The notes under the pieces are model-generated. The model was not told where the DNA came from and searched no databases. It saw only the letters and a list, made by a program, of their open reading frames with translations. Shown here one piece after another: positions 27,680 through 38,358 of a DNA stretch of 56,825 bases (position 1 is the stretch's first letter; each line of letters opens with the position of its first letter). Origin of the DNA: Dehalococcoidales bacterium (GTDB lineage Bacteria; Chloroflexota; Dehalococcoidia; Dehalococcoidales; UBA5760); the NCBI GenBank assembly GCA_028716225.1, contig JAQUQE010000010.1:1-56825 (forward strand), written 5' to 3'. A program made the position numbers and the translations under genes.

Positions 27680-28429
27680 CTAGACAACAGTCAGCACCTC
27701 CGCTTCAGCATCGGTAATGGCAATGGTATGCTCAAAATGCGCGGAAAGACTACCATCAGCCATAGATACCGTCCAGTGGTCTCTGCCAAGCCGGGTCTGC
27801 CAATCGCCCATGCTCACCATAGGCTCAAGAGCAAGTACCATGCCTTTTTTCAGCACCGGCCCCGTTCCCGGTTGTCCGAAGTTAGGTATCTGAGGCTCTT
27901 CGTGCATCTGACGGCCGATACCATGACCGGTATACTCCCGGATTACGGAATAGCCTTCTGACTCCGCACAGCTCTGGATAGCAGCGGAAATATCTCCCAG
28001 CCTCGCCCCGGCATAAGCCTTGGCAATACCAGCTTCCAGAGCATCCTTAGTGGTCTCGATAAGACGCTTAGCCTCCGGTTTAACCTCACCGACACTCACC
28101 GTTACTGCTGCATCCCCCTGAAAGCCGTCATAAATCGCACCGAAGTCAAGGGATACTATATCACCTTCCGCCAAAACCCGCTCCCCAGGAATCCCGTGCA
28201 CTATCTCGTCATTTACCGATACACAGAGATTAGCCGGGAAACCATGATATCCCTTAAACGACGGTTTAGCTCCCAATTTCTTTAATTCTCTCACAGCGAT
28301 AACATCCAACTCTTTAGTCTTCATCCCTGGCCTTATTGCTCCGCTTAATACTTCCAGCACAATGGCTACTACCCTGCCCGCTCGACGCATTGCTGCGATC
28401 TCACGCTCTGACTTAATCACAATACCCAT
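27680..28429 (-). CDS. map: Methionine aminopeptidase type I
   Basis: MetAP (249 aa) removes the initiator methionine. The metal ligands can be seen in SLDFGAIYDGFQGDAAVTV (two Asp), TGHGIGRQMHEEP (His), LALEPM (Glu) and FEHTI (Glu). The catalytic His is in HGFPANLCVSVNDEIVHG. It overlaps or abuts adk (3-bp gap) and precedes infA, the standard spc order. Confidence 0.97.
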   Translation of the reverse strand: MGIVIKSEREIAAMRRAGRVVAIVLEVLSGAIRPGMKTKELDVIAVRELKKLGAKPSFKGYHGFPANLCVSVNDEIVHGIPGERVLAEGDIVSLDFGAIYDGFQGDAAVTVSVGEVKPEAKRLIETTKDALEAGIAKAYAGARLGDISAAIQSCAESEGYSVIREYTGHGIGRQMHEEPQIPNFGQPGTGPVLKKGMVLALEPMVSMGDWQTRLGRDHWTVSMADGSLSAHFEHTIAITDAEAEVLTVV

Positions 28430-28432
28430 TGC

Positions 28433-29083
28433 TCAGCGACCCTTCTCCAGAGCCGCGACAATCCTCTTCCCGGTATCTTCTACACTTCCCTCCCCATCTA
28501 TCTCGACCAGCTTACCAGTTCTAACATAATAATCAATAAGGGGAGCCGTCTCGGTAAAGTATACCTTAAGCCGCTTCTTTACTGTTTCCGGAGTATCATC
28601 AGGACGCTGATATAGCTCACCACTGCACCTATCACATCTGCCCTTAACCCGGGGAGGAGAACTTACCTCATGATATGGCACCTGGCAATTACGGCAAATC
28701 CAACGCCCGCTCAAGCGCTGCAGGAGCACCTCCGGAGAAACCTTGATATACACTACACTATTGATAGCTCTGGAACTGCCGGCCAAAGCCTTGTCCAGCG
28801 CTTCAGCCTGCGGCAGGTTCCTGGGAAAACCATCGAGGACTACTCCGGACTCATTGCTCAAAACGGCCAAACGCTCAAGCACCATTTTTGTGGTTATCTC
28901 GTCAGGAACCAGCACCCCCTTCTCCATATAGGACCTGGCCTGCTTACCCAACACGGTATTCTGCTCCAATGCCTGACGGAAGAGGTCACCGGAAGCAATA
29001 TGAACCAGATTCAGGTTTTGCGCCAGATAGGCGGCCTGCGTCCCTTTACCGGCACCGGGAGCCCCCAAAAGAATAATATACAC
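28433..29083 (-). CDS. adk: Adenylate kinase
   Basis: Adenylate kinase (about 216 aa) balances AMP, ADP and ATP. P-loop LLGAPGAGKGTQA is near the N-terminus. The lid carries a four-cysteine zinc site (CRNCQ...CDRCSG), typical of Gram-positive-type long enzymes. GTG at 29083 is preferred: it gives the usual N-terminus (V/M)YIILLGAPG and has AGAGAGGG upstream, whereas a TTG at 29113 would add ten residues. It is located after secY. Confidence 0.95.
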   Translation of the reverse strand: MYIILLGAPGAGKGTQAAYLAQNLNLVHIASGDLFRQALEQNTVLGKQARSYMEKGVLVPDEITTKMVLERLAVLSNESGVVLDGFPRNLPQAEALDKALAGSSRAINSVVYIKVSPEVLLQRLSGRWICRNCQVPYHEVSSPPRVKGRCDRCSGELYQRPDDTPETVKKRLKVYFTETAPLIDYYVRTGKLVEIDGEGSVEDTGKRIVAALEKGR

Positions 29084-29128
29084 CGTACCCTCTCTTAATA
29101 AAGAATCCTTCAAACGCAGCCAAGCTGC

Positions 29129-30454
29129 CTATTTGATAAAGCCTTCGTATCGGCGCATAACCAGCTGCGCTTCAATCTGCTTCATGGTATCAAGAGCAAC
29201 ACCAACCACGATCAGCAGCCCCATACTGGACAACTGTATCACCTGAATACTAGTAGCCTCCCGGGCCAGGAACGGTACAATCGCCACTACCGCCAGGAAC
29301 AGGGCACCGGCCCAGGTAATGCGTTTAATAACGGTATCAAGATACTCTTTGGTGTTTTTACCCGGCCGAATACCTGGGATAAATCCCCCTTGCCGCTGCA
29401 GCGTGCCGGGTAAGTCCTGCTGCTGGAAAATCACCATGGTATAGAAGAAGGCAAAAGCCATCGTCAGCACAAAATATAGCCCCCAATAAAACAGCCCCAT
29501 CGGTAGCGCGGCATCTGCACTGAACAAGTTCTGAATATAGTTGGCGAAGTTCGGGTCAGCGCCGGCCGGAGCGACGAAATAACTGGCTATCATACTGGGA
29601 AAGATTACTATCGACATAGCGAAGATGAGCGGTATCATCCCGGCTGTGTTTACCCGCAGGGGGATATGGGTCGACCCCGACTGCCGGTACATACGACCAC
29701 CCTTAAAAACACTCTTGGCGTACTGGACCGGGATACGGCGGTGCGCCTCGGTAAATATGACGATTACCGCGATGACAACTAAAACGATCACGACGTAACC
29801 AACAACATTGGGTATACCGACGCTCTGGGCGGCAAAATAACCCTGCTGTACCAAGCTACCCAGACCGGCCACGATACCACCGAATATTATTATCGAGATG
29901 CCGTTACCGATGCCATACTCTGTGATGAGCTCGCCCAACCAGACCAGGAACATGGTACCCGCTATCAGCGACAGGACCATCGCCGCCGTGGGCAGAGCAG
30001 CCGCGCTGCTGATCACCCCTTCCCGCTGAAGCAATATCATTTGTCCGTAACCGGAAACGCCGGCCATCGGTATGGTCAACCAGTGCGTTATCTGATTGAT
30101 TCTATTCCTACCCGTTTCCCCCTCCATTGACAGAGCATGTAAACGGGGGATAATAGGCGTGAGCAGCATCATAATAATCGAAGCGGTAATGTAGGGGTAT
30201 ACTCCCATTGCGGCAATACTGAAATTCCTCATCGCACCACCGCTGAACATATCGAGCATGCCCAACATGGCATTTTGCTCAAATAGGTTCTGCAGAGCGA
30301 CAGAATCTACCCCAGGTAGAGGAATATGAGCCACGAAACGGAAGATTACCAGTATGCCGATGGTAAAGAGAATCCGCCGCCTCAAATCAGGCAAACGGAA
30401 GGCATCAAACATTGCCTGGAGCAGTCTTGGTCTGCTAGTCTGTCTCTGCCGCAT
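29129..30454 (-). CDS. secY: Preprotein translocase subunit SecY
   Basis: SecY (441 aa) forms the Sec channel in the membrane with about ten transmembrane helices. Segments such as [33 protein letters not shown] and the cytoplasmic [22 protein letters not shown] are diagnostic. ATG at 30454 has a GGAGGAGGT SD, inside the 3' end of rplO (20-base overlap), so the two are coupled. Confidence 0.97.
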   Translation of the reverse strand: MRQRQTSRPRLLQAMFDAFRLPDLRRRILFTIGILVIFRFVAHIPLPGVDSVALQNLFEQNAMLGMLDMFSGGAMRNFSIAAMGVYPYITASIIMMLLTPIIPRLHALSMEGETGRNRINQITHWLTIPMAGVSGYGQMILLQREGVISSAAALPTAAMVLSLIAGTMFLVWLGELITEYGIGNGISIIIFGGIVAGLGSLVQQGYFAAQSVGIPNVVGYVVIVLVVIAVIVIFTEAHRRIPVQYAKSVFKGGRMYRQSGSTHIPLRVNTAGMIPLIFAMSIVIFPSMIASYFVAPAGADPNFANYIQNLFSADAALPMGLFYWGLYFVLTMAFAFFYTMVIFQQQDLPGTLQRQGGFIPGIRPGKNTKEYLDTVIKRITWAGALFLAVVAIVPFLAREATSIQVIQLSSMGLLIVVGVALDTMKQIEAQLVMRRYEGFIK

Positions 30455-30899
30455 ACCCTACCTCCTCCACAGTACCTCCTGCCGCCTCAATCTTAGCTCT
30501 AGCCGCAGCAGAGAACTTGTCCGCCTTTACCAAAAGAGGATAACTGATATCACCACCAGCCAGAATCTTGACCGGGTGCTGCAACGACTTTATTATCCCG
30601 GCGGCAAGCAGCCTCTCCGGCGTTACCTCACTCCCTGCTTCAAAGAAGCTCAGCTTATCCAGATTAACGACGCTATATTCTACCCGGAAAATGTTGGTAA
30701 AGCCGCGCTTCCGAGGCAAGCGCCGTATTAAGGGTAGCTGGCCACCTTCGAAGCCAGGTTTCATCCTGTAACCGGAACGGGACTTCTGACCCTTCGAGCC
30801 GCGCCCGGAATAGGTGCCATGACCGCTACCATTGCCACGCCCAACCCGTTTCCGTTCTTTTCTGGAACCAGGAGCTGGAGATAGTTCATTCTGCCTCAC
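30435..30899 (-). CDS. rplO: 50S ribosomal protein L15
   Basis: L15 (154 aa) is a late-assembly 50S protein. The Gly/Arg-rich N-terminus ([19 protein letters not shown]) and [12 protein letters not shown] are diagnostic. It shares ATGA with the rpmD stop upstream and overlaps secY downstream, a tightly coupled spc segment. Confidence 0.97.
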   Translation of the reverse strand: MRQNELSPAPGSRKERKRVGRGNGSGHGTYSGRGSKGQKSRSGYRMKPGFEGGQLPLIRRLPRKRGFTNIFRVEYSVVNLDKLSFFEAGSEVTPERLLAAGIIKSLQHPVKILAGGDISYPLLVKADKFSAAARAKIEAAGGTVEEVGYAAETD

Positions 30900-31081
30900 G
30901 AGCTTGTTTCCTCCACCTTAACCAGATGTCTTACTTTATTAATCATACCCCGGACTACGCCGCTGTCAGCGTGAACAACGCTCTGATTTAGTCGGCGCAG
31001 ACCAAGAGCCTTTAGCGTTTGTTTCTGAACCTTGCTGTAACCGATGCCACTCTTGACCCAAACGACACGGAATTTAGCCAC
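30896..31081 (-). CDS. rpmD: 50S ribosomal protein L30
   Basis: L30 (61 aa) starts with GTG inside the end of rps[24 protein letters not shown] and the C-terminal [14 protein letters not shown] match the bacterial family. It is a complete small ribosomal gene in spc order. Confidence 0.96.
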   Translation of the reverse strand: MAKFRVVWVKSGIGYSKVQKQTLKALGLRRLNQSVVHADSGVVRGMINKVRHLVKVEETSS

Positions 31082-31601
31082 CGTTTACCACCTCATCTTC
31101 AACCCGAGCAACAGGCCGGCGCTTGGCCAGCTCTCCCTTCAGGTCTCTGAGTTTCGTTAGCGCCAGTATAGTCGCTTTCGCCATGTTAACCCGATTAGAG
31201 CTACCCAGTGATTTGGTCAGAATGTCCTTAACCCCGGCCGACTCCATAATAACCCGGACGCTACTACCGGCAATGATACCCGTACCTGGCGCCGCCGGCT
31301 TCAGCAAGACCCTGGTAGCACCAAACTTGACCACTATCTCATGAGGAATAGTAGACCCTGCCATCGGTACCTTAATCAAGTTTCTTCTGGCGTTCGCATT
31401 AGCCTTATTAATTGCCAACGGTACTTCCTTAGCCTTGCCCGTACCAACGCCAACATATCCGTTACCATCGCCAGTTACTACCAGAGCGCTAAAACTGAGG
31501 CGCTTACCCCCCTTCATCACCTTAGAGACGCGGTTGACATAGACAAGCTTATCAGTTAATACCAATTCTTCCGGGTTTATCTTGCTTACCAACTCTTTCA
31601 C
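31074..31601 (-). CDS. rpsE: 30S ribosomal protein S5
   Basis: S5 (175 aa) contributes to decoding fidelity and the mRNA entry channel. [38 protein letters not shown] and [11 protein letters not shown] are family landmarks. GTG start; the 3' end overlaps rpmD. The length is typical. Confidence 0.97.
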   Translation of the reverse strand: MKELVSKINPEELVLTDKLVYVNRVSKVMKGGKRLSFSALVVTGDGNGYVGVGTGKAKEVPLAINKANANARRNLIKVPMAGSTIPHEIVVKFGATRVLLKPAAPGTGIIAGSSVRVIMESAGVKDILTKSLGSSNRVNMAKATILALTKLRDLKGELAKRRPVARVEDEVVNGG

Positions 31602-31620
31602 CTAATCAGGAACCACCTTT

Positions 31621-31986
31621 CTAAAACTTCAACCCACCCTGTCGCGCTGCTTCAGCCAGAGCCTTAACTCGACCGTGATATTTATACCCACCACGGTCAA
31701 AAACCACCTGCGTTATCCCCTGCTCCAGAGCACGCTTGGCCATCAGAGAACCAACAAGCTCAGCCTTACCCGACTTATTCCTACCGTTTGCTTCACCTTT
31801 TACTTCCTGGTCAAGTGTTGAAGCACAGGCCAGGGTATGTCCGCTCGAATCATCAATAATCTGAGCATAGATATGACTCAAACTTCGGAAAACACACAAG
31901 CGCGGTCTATCGATAGTGCCGCTTAACCTGGCTCTAACCCGAGCATGTCTGTTCTTACGTGCTGCCCCTGGTTCAATTTTACCCAT
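31621..31986 (-). CDS. rplR: 50S ribosomal protein L18
   Basis: L18 (121 aa) binds 5S rRNA with L5. [25 protein letters not shown] and [28 protein letters not shown] are diagnostic. It lies between rplF and rpsE in spc order. Confidence 0.97.
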   Translation of the reverse strand: MGKIEPGAARKNRHARVRARLSGTIDRPRLCVFRSLSHIYAQIIDDSSGHTLACASTLDQEVKGEANGRNKSGKAELVGSLMAKRALEQGITQVVFDRGGYKYHGRVKALAEAARQGGLKF

Positions 31987-32005
31987 CTTGTTGCTCCATC
32001 ACCCC

Positions 32006-32551
32006 TTACTTAGCAGCCTGCTTGCTTTTACCCGGTTTCAAGCGAACGTACTCACCAGCGTAACGGATACCCTTACCCTTATAAGCATCAGGCGGACGAA
32101 TAGCCTTAATCTCAGCCGCCATCTGACCAACCACCTCTTTATCAATCCCGCTTATCTTAATGCGATTGGCCGCTTCAGCATTCAGAACCACACCGGGCAG
32201 GGGAGATACCTCCACCGTGTGAGAAAAGCCAATACGGAACACCAGATTATCCCCCACCTTTTCCGCCCGGTAACCTACGCCAACTATTTCCAGGTTCTTC
32301 TCAAAGCCACTGGATACTCCCACCACCATATTAGCCAATAGGCTCCTTGTCAAGCCATGCAAGGAACGATGTTCCCTATTATCGCTGGGGCGTGATACGG
32401 TCAGGATACCGTCGCTTAAGGTGATCGACATATCAGGGCTAAAACTACGCGAAAGCTCACCCTTAGGTCCGACTACAGTAACCCTGTTGCCTTCAATATT
32501 TACCGCCACGCCCTGTGGCACAGTTATTGGCATCCGCCCCACTCTAGACAT
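32006..32551 (-). CDS. rplF: 50S ribosomal protein L6
   Basis: L6 (181 aa) lies near the factor-binding site. MSRVGRMPITVPQGVAV, the internal repeat, and IRPPDAYKGKGIRYAGEYVRLKPGKS are diagnostic. It is complete, with a 22-bp gap to rpsH. Confidence 0.98.
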   Translation of the reverse strand: MSRVGRMPITVPQGVAVNIEGNRVTVVGPKGELSRSFSPDMSITLSDGILTVSRPSDNREHRSLHGLTRSLLANMVVGVSSGFEKNLEIVGVGYRAEKVGDNLVFRIGFSHTVEVSPLPGVVLNAEAANRIKISGIDKEVVGQMAAEIKAIRPPDAYKGKGIRYAGEYVRLKPGKSKQAAK

Positions 32552-32573
32552 CTAAATTAACCTCGCCGCTGAA

Positions 32574-32972
32574 TTAGTAAACATAGCACAATAGCTCACC
32601 ACCGACACCCTTACGCCAAGCCTGCTGTCCCGTCATGACACCATCAGGCGTGGAAAGGATAGCAACACCCAGTCCTCCGTAAACACGGGGGATTTCCTTA
32701 TGCCCGGCATACACTCTCAATCCGGGTTTACTCATCCGCTCCAAACCGGAAAGGACCGGGCAATTCCTATCATCATATTTGAGGCTAATCTTAATCACCC
32801 GGTGTCCCCCCCCCTTGATTACCTCATAGTCATTGATGAAACCCTCCGTTTTAAGTATGGTAGTAATAGCCAGCTTCATCTTTGATGATGGTACCAGAAC
32901 GAAGTCATGCCTTGCCATAATGGCATTACGTATTCGGGTTAACATATCAGCAATTGGGTCAGAAACAGTCAC
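32574..32972 (-). CDS. rpsH: 30S ribosomal protein S8
   Basis: S8 (132 aa) binds central-domain 16S rRNA and is the usual spc operon autoregulator. [19 protein letters not shown] and [33 protein letters not shown] are characteristic. Confidence 0.97.
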   Translation of the reverse strand: MTVSDPIADMLTRIRNAIMARHDFVLVPSSKMKLAITTILKTEGFINDYEVIKGGGHRVIKISLKYDDRNCPVLSGLERMSKPGLRVYAGHKEIPRVYGGLGVAILSTPDGVMTGQQAWRKGVGGELLCYVY

Positions 32973-33012
32973 TCACACCCCCTCGGTCTATGCTTATTCT
33001 CTCAAACGTCCA

Positions 33013-33198
33013 CTACCAGCTCGATTTCCTTACCCCGGGCACCTGACCAGCAAGTGCCAGCTTGCGGAAACAAATGCGGCACAGACCAAAACGACGCATA
33101 TAGGCACGGGGCCGGCCACACAGGTAGCAACGGTGATACTGCTGTACCATGTATTTTGGCTGGCGCTTGGACCTTACAACTATTGATTTCTTAGCCAT
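33013..33198 (-). CDS. rpsN: 30S ribosomal protein S14 type Z
   Basis: This is the zinc-binding short form of S14 (61 aa). [13 protein letters not shown] and [10 protein letters not shown] give the C-x2-C...C-x2-C site. The C-terminus [11 protein letters not shown] is typical. The zinc form agrees with the C+ forms of S4 and L36 in the same operon. Confidence 0.97.
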   Translation of the reverse strand: MAKKSIVVRSKRQPKYMVQQYHRCYLCGRPRAYMRRFGLCRICFRKLALAGQVPGVRKSSW

Positions 33199-33210
33199 CT
33201 ATCTCAACAC

Positions 33211-33753
33211 CTAATCCTTACTAAAGGGCATACCTAACAACTCCAGCAAATGCCGGCCTTCCTCATCTGTCTTTGCCGTAGTAACAACCGAGATTTCCAG
33301 TCCGCGTATTTTGTCTACCTTGTCGTAATCCACCTCAGGAAAAACGATCTGCTCGTTAAGACCCAGGGTATAGTTGCCCCGACCGTCAAAGGCGTTCCGG
33401 GGAACCCCCTGAAACTCACGACGACGGGACAGAACAGCATTAACCAGCTTATCAAAAAACTCGTACATGCGTTCTCCACGCAAGGTTACCTTAAGCCCGA
33501 TCGGCATACCCGTTCTTAACTTAAAGGCAGCGATAGATTTCTTAGCCCGGGTAATTACCGGATGCTGCCCCGAAATAGCCACCAGATCGCTCTCCGCGGC
33601 CTCAATAGCTTTGGCGTTCTGAATTGCCTCCCCCAGCCCGATGTTGAGCACCAACTTCTCCAGACGGGGTATCTGCATTACGTTACGATATCCGTAAAGC
33701 TTCATTAGACCAGGAATGACTTCTTTTTTGTACCTTTCTCTAAGTCGCGACAC
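33211..33753 (-). CDS. rplE: 50S ribosomal protein L5
   Basis: L5 (180 aa) anchors 5S rRNA and contacts P-site t[35 protein letters not shown] and [16 protein letters not shown] are diagnostic. It adjoins the rplX stop without a gap. Confidence 0.98.
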   Translation of the reverse strand: MSRLRERYKKEVIPGLMKLYGYRNVMQIPRLEKLVLNIGLGEAIQNAKAIEAAESDLVAISGQHPVITRAKKSIAAFKLRTGMPIGLKVTLRGERMYEFFDKLVNAVLSRRREFQGVPRNAFDGRGNYTLGLNEQIVFPEVDYDKVDKIRGLEISVVTTAKTDEEGRHLLELLGMPFSKD

Positions 33754-34080
33754 TTATTCAATCACCTCATGACAAACACGACATATACGCACTTTTCGCC
33801 CGTCTTCCAGAAAGCGGAAACCGACGCGGGTGGGATGATTACACCGACTACAAAGGAGCATAACATTCGACACAGTGATTTGTGCCTCCTGCTCTATGAT
33901 ACCAGCCTGCTTGACCCGGCCGGTAGCCCTGGCGTGTTTTCTGATAAAGTTGATCCCCTCGACTACCAGCGTGTTATTCTTAGGATAAGCAAAACGCACC
34001 TTACCCTTTTTACCCCTGTCCTTACCGGCAATGACCAGTACGGTATCATCCTTTCTAATCTTCACTTTCCCATACCTCAC
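33754..34080 (-). CDS. rplX: 50S ribosomal protein L24
   Basis: L24 (108 aa) is an assembly initiator with an N-terminal KOW motif ([15 protein letters not shown]). A C-terminal [14 protein letters not shown]...CRVCHEV gives a Cys pair typical of many bacterial L24 proteins. It overlaps the rplN stop by 4 bases. Confidence 0.97.
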   Translation of the reverse strand: MRYGKVKIRKDDTVLVIAGKDRGKKGKVRFAYPKNNTLVVEGINFIRKHARATGRVKQAGIIEQEAQITVSNVMLLCSRCNHPTRVGFRFLEDGRKVRICRVCHEVIE

Positions 34081-34442
34081 AATACTTCAGGAGCCAGCGA
34101 AATAATCTTGGTAAAATTCTTATCGCGCAACTCCCTGGCGACCGGCCCAAATATCCGGCTCCCCTTGGGGTTATTCTTATCGGTCAGAATCACCGCCGCA
34201 TTTTCATCAAACTTGATATAAGAGCCATCCGGACGGCGATACTGTCCGGTACTACGAACAATAACCGCCTTGACTACTTCCCCCTTCTTCACCAACCCTC
34301 CCGGTATCGCTCTTTTCACCGAAGCGACAATAACATCACCGACTCGAGCGTACTTTCTCACGCTGCCCGGTATATTAATACACATAAGCTGCCGGGCCCC
34401 GGTATTATCGGCCACCTTTAATCTGGTTTGTGGTTGAATCAT
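34077..34442 (-). CDS. rplN: 50S ribosomal protein L14
   Basis: L14 (121 aa) is a subunit-bridge protein. [22 protein letters not shown] and [20 protein letters not shown] are nearly invariant motifs. It is coupled to rplX. Confidence 0.98.
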   Translation of the reverse strand: MIQPQTRLKVADNTGARQLMCINIPGSVRKYARVGDVIVASVKRAIPGGLVKKGEVVKAVIVRSTGQYRRPDGSYIKFDENAAVILTDKNNPKGSRIFGPVARELRDKNFTKIISLAPEVL

Positions 34443-34462
34443 ATTACTCCACCCTGAAAACT

Positions 34463-34744
34463 TCAGGCTATTTCCTTAGGCTGAAGTTCAACTATATTTC
34501 CCTTAGTGATGACCTCAGCTACCCGCCACCTCTTTAACCGCGAGAGCGGACGAGTCTCTTCAATCCTGACTATATCACCCAAACCACATTTATTACCCTC
34601 GTCATGGGCCTTATATTTGACCGCTCTCTTCATCGTCTTCTTATATAACGGATGGCGTCTGGGAGTTTCTACCGCCACCAGCACCGTTTTGTCCATCCGG
34701 TTGCTCACAACACAACCGACCCTTGTTTTTCGTTTAACTTCCAT
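34463..34744 (-). CDS. rpsQ: 30S ribosomal protein S17
   Basis: S17 (93 aa) is an early 16S-binding OB-fold protein. [36 protein letters not shown] and [19 protein letters not shown] are diagnostic. S10-operon order. Confidence 0.97.
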   Translation of the reverse strand: MEVKRKTRVGCVVSNRMDKTVLVAVETPRRHPLYKKTMKRAVKYKAHDEGNKCGLGDIVRIEETRPLSRLKRWRVAEVITKGNIVELQPKEIA

Positions 34745-34754
34745 AGCCCTAAAC

Positions 34755-34952
34755 CTACCTTACTCCTAACTCTCTCTCCCTGATTACGGACTTTATTCGG
34801 GCAATCTTTTTCTTGATCATCGGGATTTCACGATGGTTGGTCAACTGCCTGGTGGACAGTTTAAGACGACAACTAAAAAGCGCCTCGTAAGCCGACTCTA
34901 ATTGCTTCTTCAATTCCTCATCACTGAGAATCCTGATTTCTTCGACCTTCAA
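34755..34952 (-). CDS. rpmC: 50S ribosomal protein L29
   Basis: L29 (65 aa) is an alpha-helical protein near the exit tunnel and the trigger factor/SRP docking area. [20 protein letters not shown] and [19 protein letters not shown] match the family. Confidence 0.95.
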   Translation of the reverse strand: MKVEEIRILSDEELKKQLESAYEALFSCRLKLSTRQLTNHREIPMIKKKIARIKSVIRERELGVR

Positions 34953-34967
34953 ATCTACACCATTCCC

Positions 34968-35408
34968 TTATTTTACAGAATCAACGCCGGCACCCGCTCC
35001 GGAATCGTTGACAACAAACTTGGTACTGATTGGTAGCTTATATGAAGCCAACCGCATAGCCCCCTTGGCCACCTCCTCAGTAACACCCCCCATCTCAAAC
35101 AGTATTCTCCCGGGCTTGACCACAGCTACCCAGTGGTCTACCGGTCCCTTACCTGAGCCCATGCGGGTCTCGGCCGGCTTCGCCGTAACCGGCTTGTCCG
35201 GGAATATACGTATCCATATTTTACCACCACGACGCACATAATGGGTCATCGCCCGCCGCGCAGCCTCAATTTGACGATTAGTGAGCCAGGCACACCCTGC
35301 TGCCTGCAATCCGAAACTGCCGAAAGCAACCGTGTTCCCTGCCTGAGCATTACCGTTACGACGTCCTTTATGAGACTTTCGGTACTTCACCCGTTTAGGT
35401 TGTAACAT
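34968..35408 (-). CDS. rplP: 50S ribosomal protein L16
   Basis: L16 (146 aa) lies near the A-site and is needed for late 50S maturation. [19 protein letters not shown], the [23 protein letters not shown] core, and [14 protein letters not shown] are diagnostic. It overlaps rpsC by 14 bases. Confidence 0.98.
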   Translation of the reverse strand: MLQPKRVKYRKSHKGRRNGNAQAGNTVAFGSFGLQAAGCAWLTNRQIEAARRAMTHYVRRGGKIWIRIFPDKPVTAKPAETRMGSGKGPVDHWVAVVKPGRILFEMGGVTEEVAKGAMRLASYKLPISTKFVVNDSGAGAGVDSVK

Positions 35409-36549
35409 CTTGCTCCTCTACTTCTACAGAGATAGCCGCCTCAGCCTCCGCCTTCTTCTTTTTCCTCACCGGCTTGACCAGCTTCTCTTCAGCTTCCGCC
35501 GGAACCGTCTCTACAGCCGCCTCAGCCTCCGCCTTCTTCTTTTTCCTCACCGGCTTGACCGGCTTCTCTTCAGCTTCCGCCGGAACCGTCTCTACAGCCG
35601 CCTCAGTCTCCACCTTCTTCTTTTTCCTCACCGGCTTGACCGGCTTCTCTTCAGCTTCCGCCGGGGCTGCCGCTACAACCGCCTCAGTCTCCGCCTTCTT
35701 CTTTTTCCTCACCGGTCCGGCCGGCTTCTCTTCAGCTTCCGCCGGAACCGTCTCTACAACCGCCTCAACCCTCTCTTCCAACTCTGGAAACGGTGCTATA
35801 TGTTCTTCTTCCGATTCCACGGAAGACGACCCTTCTACTCCCCTATCCTCTACCACTCCAGCAAATACCTCTTCCAAAGCTGGGGCAGCAGGTACAGCTT
35901 TCTTACTTTCCTCTACATTAGACTCAGGGAAAACATCCCCCTTATATATCCAGACCTTTACCCCGATCCGACCAAGAGTAGTACAAGCCTCGGTAAACCC
36001 ATAATCAATATCAGCCCGCATCTTGTGCAGAGGCACCTGCCCCTGATGCATCACCTCACGACGGGCTATCTCAACACCACCTAATCGACCCGAACAACAA
36101 ACCCTGATTCCCCTGGCCCCGGCCTGAATAGTACGGAAGATCGCCTGCTTCATCGCCCTACGGTAAGCAACCCGACGCCCAATCTGTTCGGCCACCGTCA
36201 TCGCTACCAGATTGGCATCAAGCTCAGGCTGCCTGATTTCCTGAATGTTAAGTTGAACTTTATTCCCGATAAGGCCTTCGAGATATTGCCTCATTTCGTC
36301 AACTCTCTGTCCACCACGTCCGATAACAACACCCGGGCGAGCCGTATTAATAGTCACAATTACCTTGTCTCCCTGCCGGTCGGTCTCTACCAGGGAAATC
36401 CCGGCGCTGCTATACCTTGAATTGATAGCTTGCCTGAGTTTCAGATCCTCCTGCAGGAATTCTACATAGTGCTTCCCGGAATACCACTTTGCCTGCCAGC
36501 TCTTTATAAAACCGATTCTAAAACCCGTCGGATGAACCTTACGCCCCAA
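35395..36549 (-). CDS. rpsC: 30S ribosomal protein S3 with long repeat tail
   Basis: S3 forms part of the mRNA entry channel. The first 215 residues are standard: [17 protein letters not shown], the KH loop [15 protein letters not shown], and [25 protein letters not shown]. The C-terminus is extended by about 165 residues: an acidic linker, then a tail of 27-residue repeats of the type [17 protein letters not shown] encoded by exact 81-bp repeats. TTG at 36549 is preferred (GAGGAGG SD, standard LGRKVHP start) over ATG at 36570. Long charged S3 tails occur in Chloroflexota and Actinobacteria; this repeat structure is unusual. Confidence 0.95.
   Translation of the reverse strand: MGRKVHPTGFRIGFIKSWQAKWYSGKHYVEFLQEDLKLRQAINSRYSSAGISLVETDRQGDKVIVTINTARPGVVIGRGGQRVDEMRQYLEGLIGNKVQLNIQEIRQPELDANLVAMTVAEQIGRRVAYRRAMKQAIFRTIQAGARGIRVCCSGRLGGVEIARREVMHQGQVPLHKMRADIDYGFTEACTTLGRIGVKVWIYKGDVFPESNVEESKKAVPAAPALEEVFAGVVEDRGVEGSSSVESEEEHIAPFPELEERVEAVVETVPAEAEEKPAGPVRKKKKAETEAVVAAAPAEAEEKPVKPVRKKKKVETEAAVETVPAEAEEKPVKPVRKKKKAEAEAAVETVPAEAEEKLVKPVRKKKKAEAEAAISVEVEEQDVTT
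35434..35764. repeat. 81-bp in-frame tandem repeat in the rpsC 3' end
   Basis: About four copies of an 81-bp unit occur with exact spacing: the AGCCGCC/AACCGCC landmark falls at 35434, 35515, 35596, 35677 and 35758. Each copy encodes 27 residues, with a Pro-Ala-Glu-rich half and a Lys-Pro-Val-Arg-Lys-Lys-Lys half. Copies differ by a few bases only, pointing to recent expansion by slippage or unequal recombination. The length being a multiple of three keeps the frame. Confidence 0.9.
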
Positions 36550-36886
36550 GTTTTCCCTCCTCCTCAGCAACGATAACTGTAATATGGCTAGAACGCTTAA
36601 GGATAGGGGTGGCCCGCCCCCGAGCGCGCGGACGATACCTCTTCATTGTCCGCCCTGCATCAACGAATATGGCAACAATCTTCAACTGTGGCGACATCTG
36701 GAAATTATTCTCAGCATTGAATGCCGCCGACTTTACTGTTTTAGCAATAGCACGGGCCTTCGGCGTCGAAGCAAACTTGAGTACCGCCAACGCCTCGTCT
36801 ACACTCTTACCCCGCACCACGTTTACCAACGAGCGCAATTTACGGGGTGACACACGTACATTTTTAGCTACTGCTCTTACTTCCAT
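36539..36886 (-). CDS. rplV: 50S ribosomal protein L22
   Basis: L22 (115 aa) lines the peptide exit tunnel and is the macrolide-constriction protein. VRVSPRKLRSLVNVVRGK and RYRPRARGRATPILKRSSHITV are diagnostic. It overlaps the rpsC start. Confidence 0.97.
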   Translation of the reverse strand: MEVRAVAKNVRVSPRKLRSLVNVVRGKSVDEALAVLKFASTPKARAIAKTVKSAAFNAENNFQMSPQLKIVAIFVDAGRTMKRYRPRARGRATPILKRSSHITVIVAEEEGKLGA

Positions 36887-36913
36887 TACACACCATACCT
36901 GAACTTAAGTAAC

Positions 36914-37207
36914 CTACGTTTGCTTCCTTGGCTGAGTGGCCTTCTCCGCCTTAGCAACATGGCCCCTGAAGGTCCTGGTTACAGCAAACTCACCCAGCTT
37001 ATGCCCCACCATATTCTCGGTAATAAAGATAGGCACATGCCTCCGACCATTATGCACCCCGATGGTAAGGCCCACCATCTCAGGCAGTATAGTAGACGAA
37101 CGCGCCCATGTCTTGATTACCGCCTTCTCACCAGAGCGGGTGAGCATTTCCACCTTCTTCATTAGCTTAGCATTAACAGCGGGCCCTTTTTTAGTTGACC
37201 TCGACAT
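36914..37207 (-). CDS. rpsS: 30S ribosomal protein S19
   Basis: S19 (97 aa) sits in the 30S head beside S13. [16 protein letters not shown] and [21 protein letters not shown] are landmarks. It is slightly longer than the family mean because of a short basic C-terminal tail. Confidence 0.97.
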   Translation of the reverse strand: MSRSTKKGPAVNAKLMKKVEMLTRSGEKAVIKTWARSSTILPEMVGLTIGVHNGRRHVPIFITENMVGHKLGEFAVTRTFRGHVAKAEKATQPRKQT

Positions 37208-37227
37208 ATCGCTCCACCTTTATTTGA

Positions 37228-38055
37228 CTATTTCCCCCGGCGCTTGACTATCATCTTATCAGAAGCCTTCTGCTTACGAGTCCTGTAGCCCAGTGCCGGT
37301 TTGCCCCACGGTGTCTTGGGTCCGGGCATTCCTATCGGACATCTGCCCTCCCCACCACCATGAGGATGGTCATTCGGATTCATCGCAGAACCCCTGACCT
37401 CAGGACGCCGTCCCAACCACCTTTTCCGCCCCGCCTTACCTAATTTAATGCCCCTATGGTCAACATTACCCACCTGACCAATAGTAGCCATACAATCACC
37501 AAGAACACGCCTCACTTCACCGGAGGGCAATCGGATCAGAACATATTTACCCTCTTTAGCCATTAGCTGGGCACCAGCTCCGGCACTACGCACTAACTGA
37601 GCCCCTTTACCCATTTGCATCTCAATATTATGCAACAACGTACCGCTCGGTATTGATTTCATAGGCAGAGTATTACCCGGCTTTATCTCGGCATCTGCAC
37701 CCGACTTTACGACATCACCCACTTTTAGATCTAAAGGCGCCAGGATATAGCGCTTCTCGCCATCGGCGTAGTAAATAAGTGCAATATTAGCCGAACGATT
37801 CGGGTCATATTCAATAGCCGCAACCCTTCCCGGGACACCAATCTTATCACGCATAAAATCAATGATACGGAGCCGCCGCTTAGCACCCTGACCCCGATGT
37901 CGGACTGTTATTCTTCCCTGACTATTACGCCCACCCCGCTTCTTAAGCGGTAACAGCAGCGATTTCTCCGGTTTACTCTTGGTTATTTCTTCAAAAGTAG
38001 AACCACTGGCACGCCGCCTACCGGGCGAGGTCGGATGATATACCTTTAGTGCCAC
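37228..38055 (-). CDS. rplB: 50S ribosomal protein L2
   Basis: L2 (275 aa) is essential for subunit association and peptidyl-transferase function. [18 protein letters not shown]-like N-terminal domain sequence and the near-invariant [13 protein letters not shown] (with the key His) followed by [20 protein letters not shown] are present. GTG start behind GGGGGAG. Confidence 0.98.
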   Translation of the reverse strand: MALKVYHPTSPGRRRASGSTFEEITKSKPEKSLLLPLKKRGGRNSQGRITVRHRGQGAKRRLRIIDFMRDKIGVPGRVAAIEYDPNRSANIALIYYADGEKRYILAPLDLKVGDVVKSGADAEIKPGNTLPMKSIPSGTLLHNIEMQMGKGAQLVRSAGAGAQLMAKEGKYVLIRLPSGEVRRVLGDCMATIGQVGNVDHRGIKLGKAGRKRWLGRRPEVRGSAMNPNDHPHGGGEGRCPIGMPGPKTPWGKPALGYRTRKQKASDKMIVKRRGK

Positions 38056-38073
38056 TCAATCTCCCCCTTAATA

Positions 38074-38358
38074 TTAAACCCCTTCGAAGAACTGGATATT
38101 ATCCCCTGGCTGAAGGGTGACTATTGCCTTTTTCCATGACCTGGTCAGCACCTGACGTCTCCCCACTATCCGGCTTTTGCCGCTAACTGAAATCACATTA
38201 ACTGCGGTAACCTTAACCTTAAAAGCCTTCTCAACAGCCTCTTTAACCTGCAGTTTGTTGGCATCACCAGCCACCTCAAAGGCATATTTGCCCTGAGATT
38301 GAAGACTGGTATTCTTCTCAGTTATTAGCGGACGGCACAACACTTGGTAAGGGTGCAC
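38074..38358 (-). CDS. rplW: 50S ribosomal protein L23
   Basis: L23 (94 aa) forms the ribosome-exit docking site for trigger factor. PLITEKNTSLQSQGKYAFEV is diagnostic. GTG at 38358 with AAGGAGGAAACA upstream is preferred over an upstream in-frame start at 38421. The first 41 bases lie within the rplD 3' end. Confidence 0.95.
   Translation of the reverse strand: MHPYQVLCRPLITEKNTSLQSQGKYAFEVAGDANKLQVKEAVEKAFKVKVTAVNVISVSGKSRIVGRRQVLTRSWKKAIVTLQPGDNIQFFEGV

Noticed and set aside
35434-35764. Possible CRISPR-like array
   Set aside because: The 81-bp units are contiguous in-frame repeats without unique spacers. No CRISPR array was found in the window.
35410-36084. 224-aa repetitive plus-strand ORF opposite rpsC
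   Set aside because: It is the antisense reading of the 81-bp repeats in the S3 tail; no SD.
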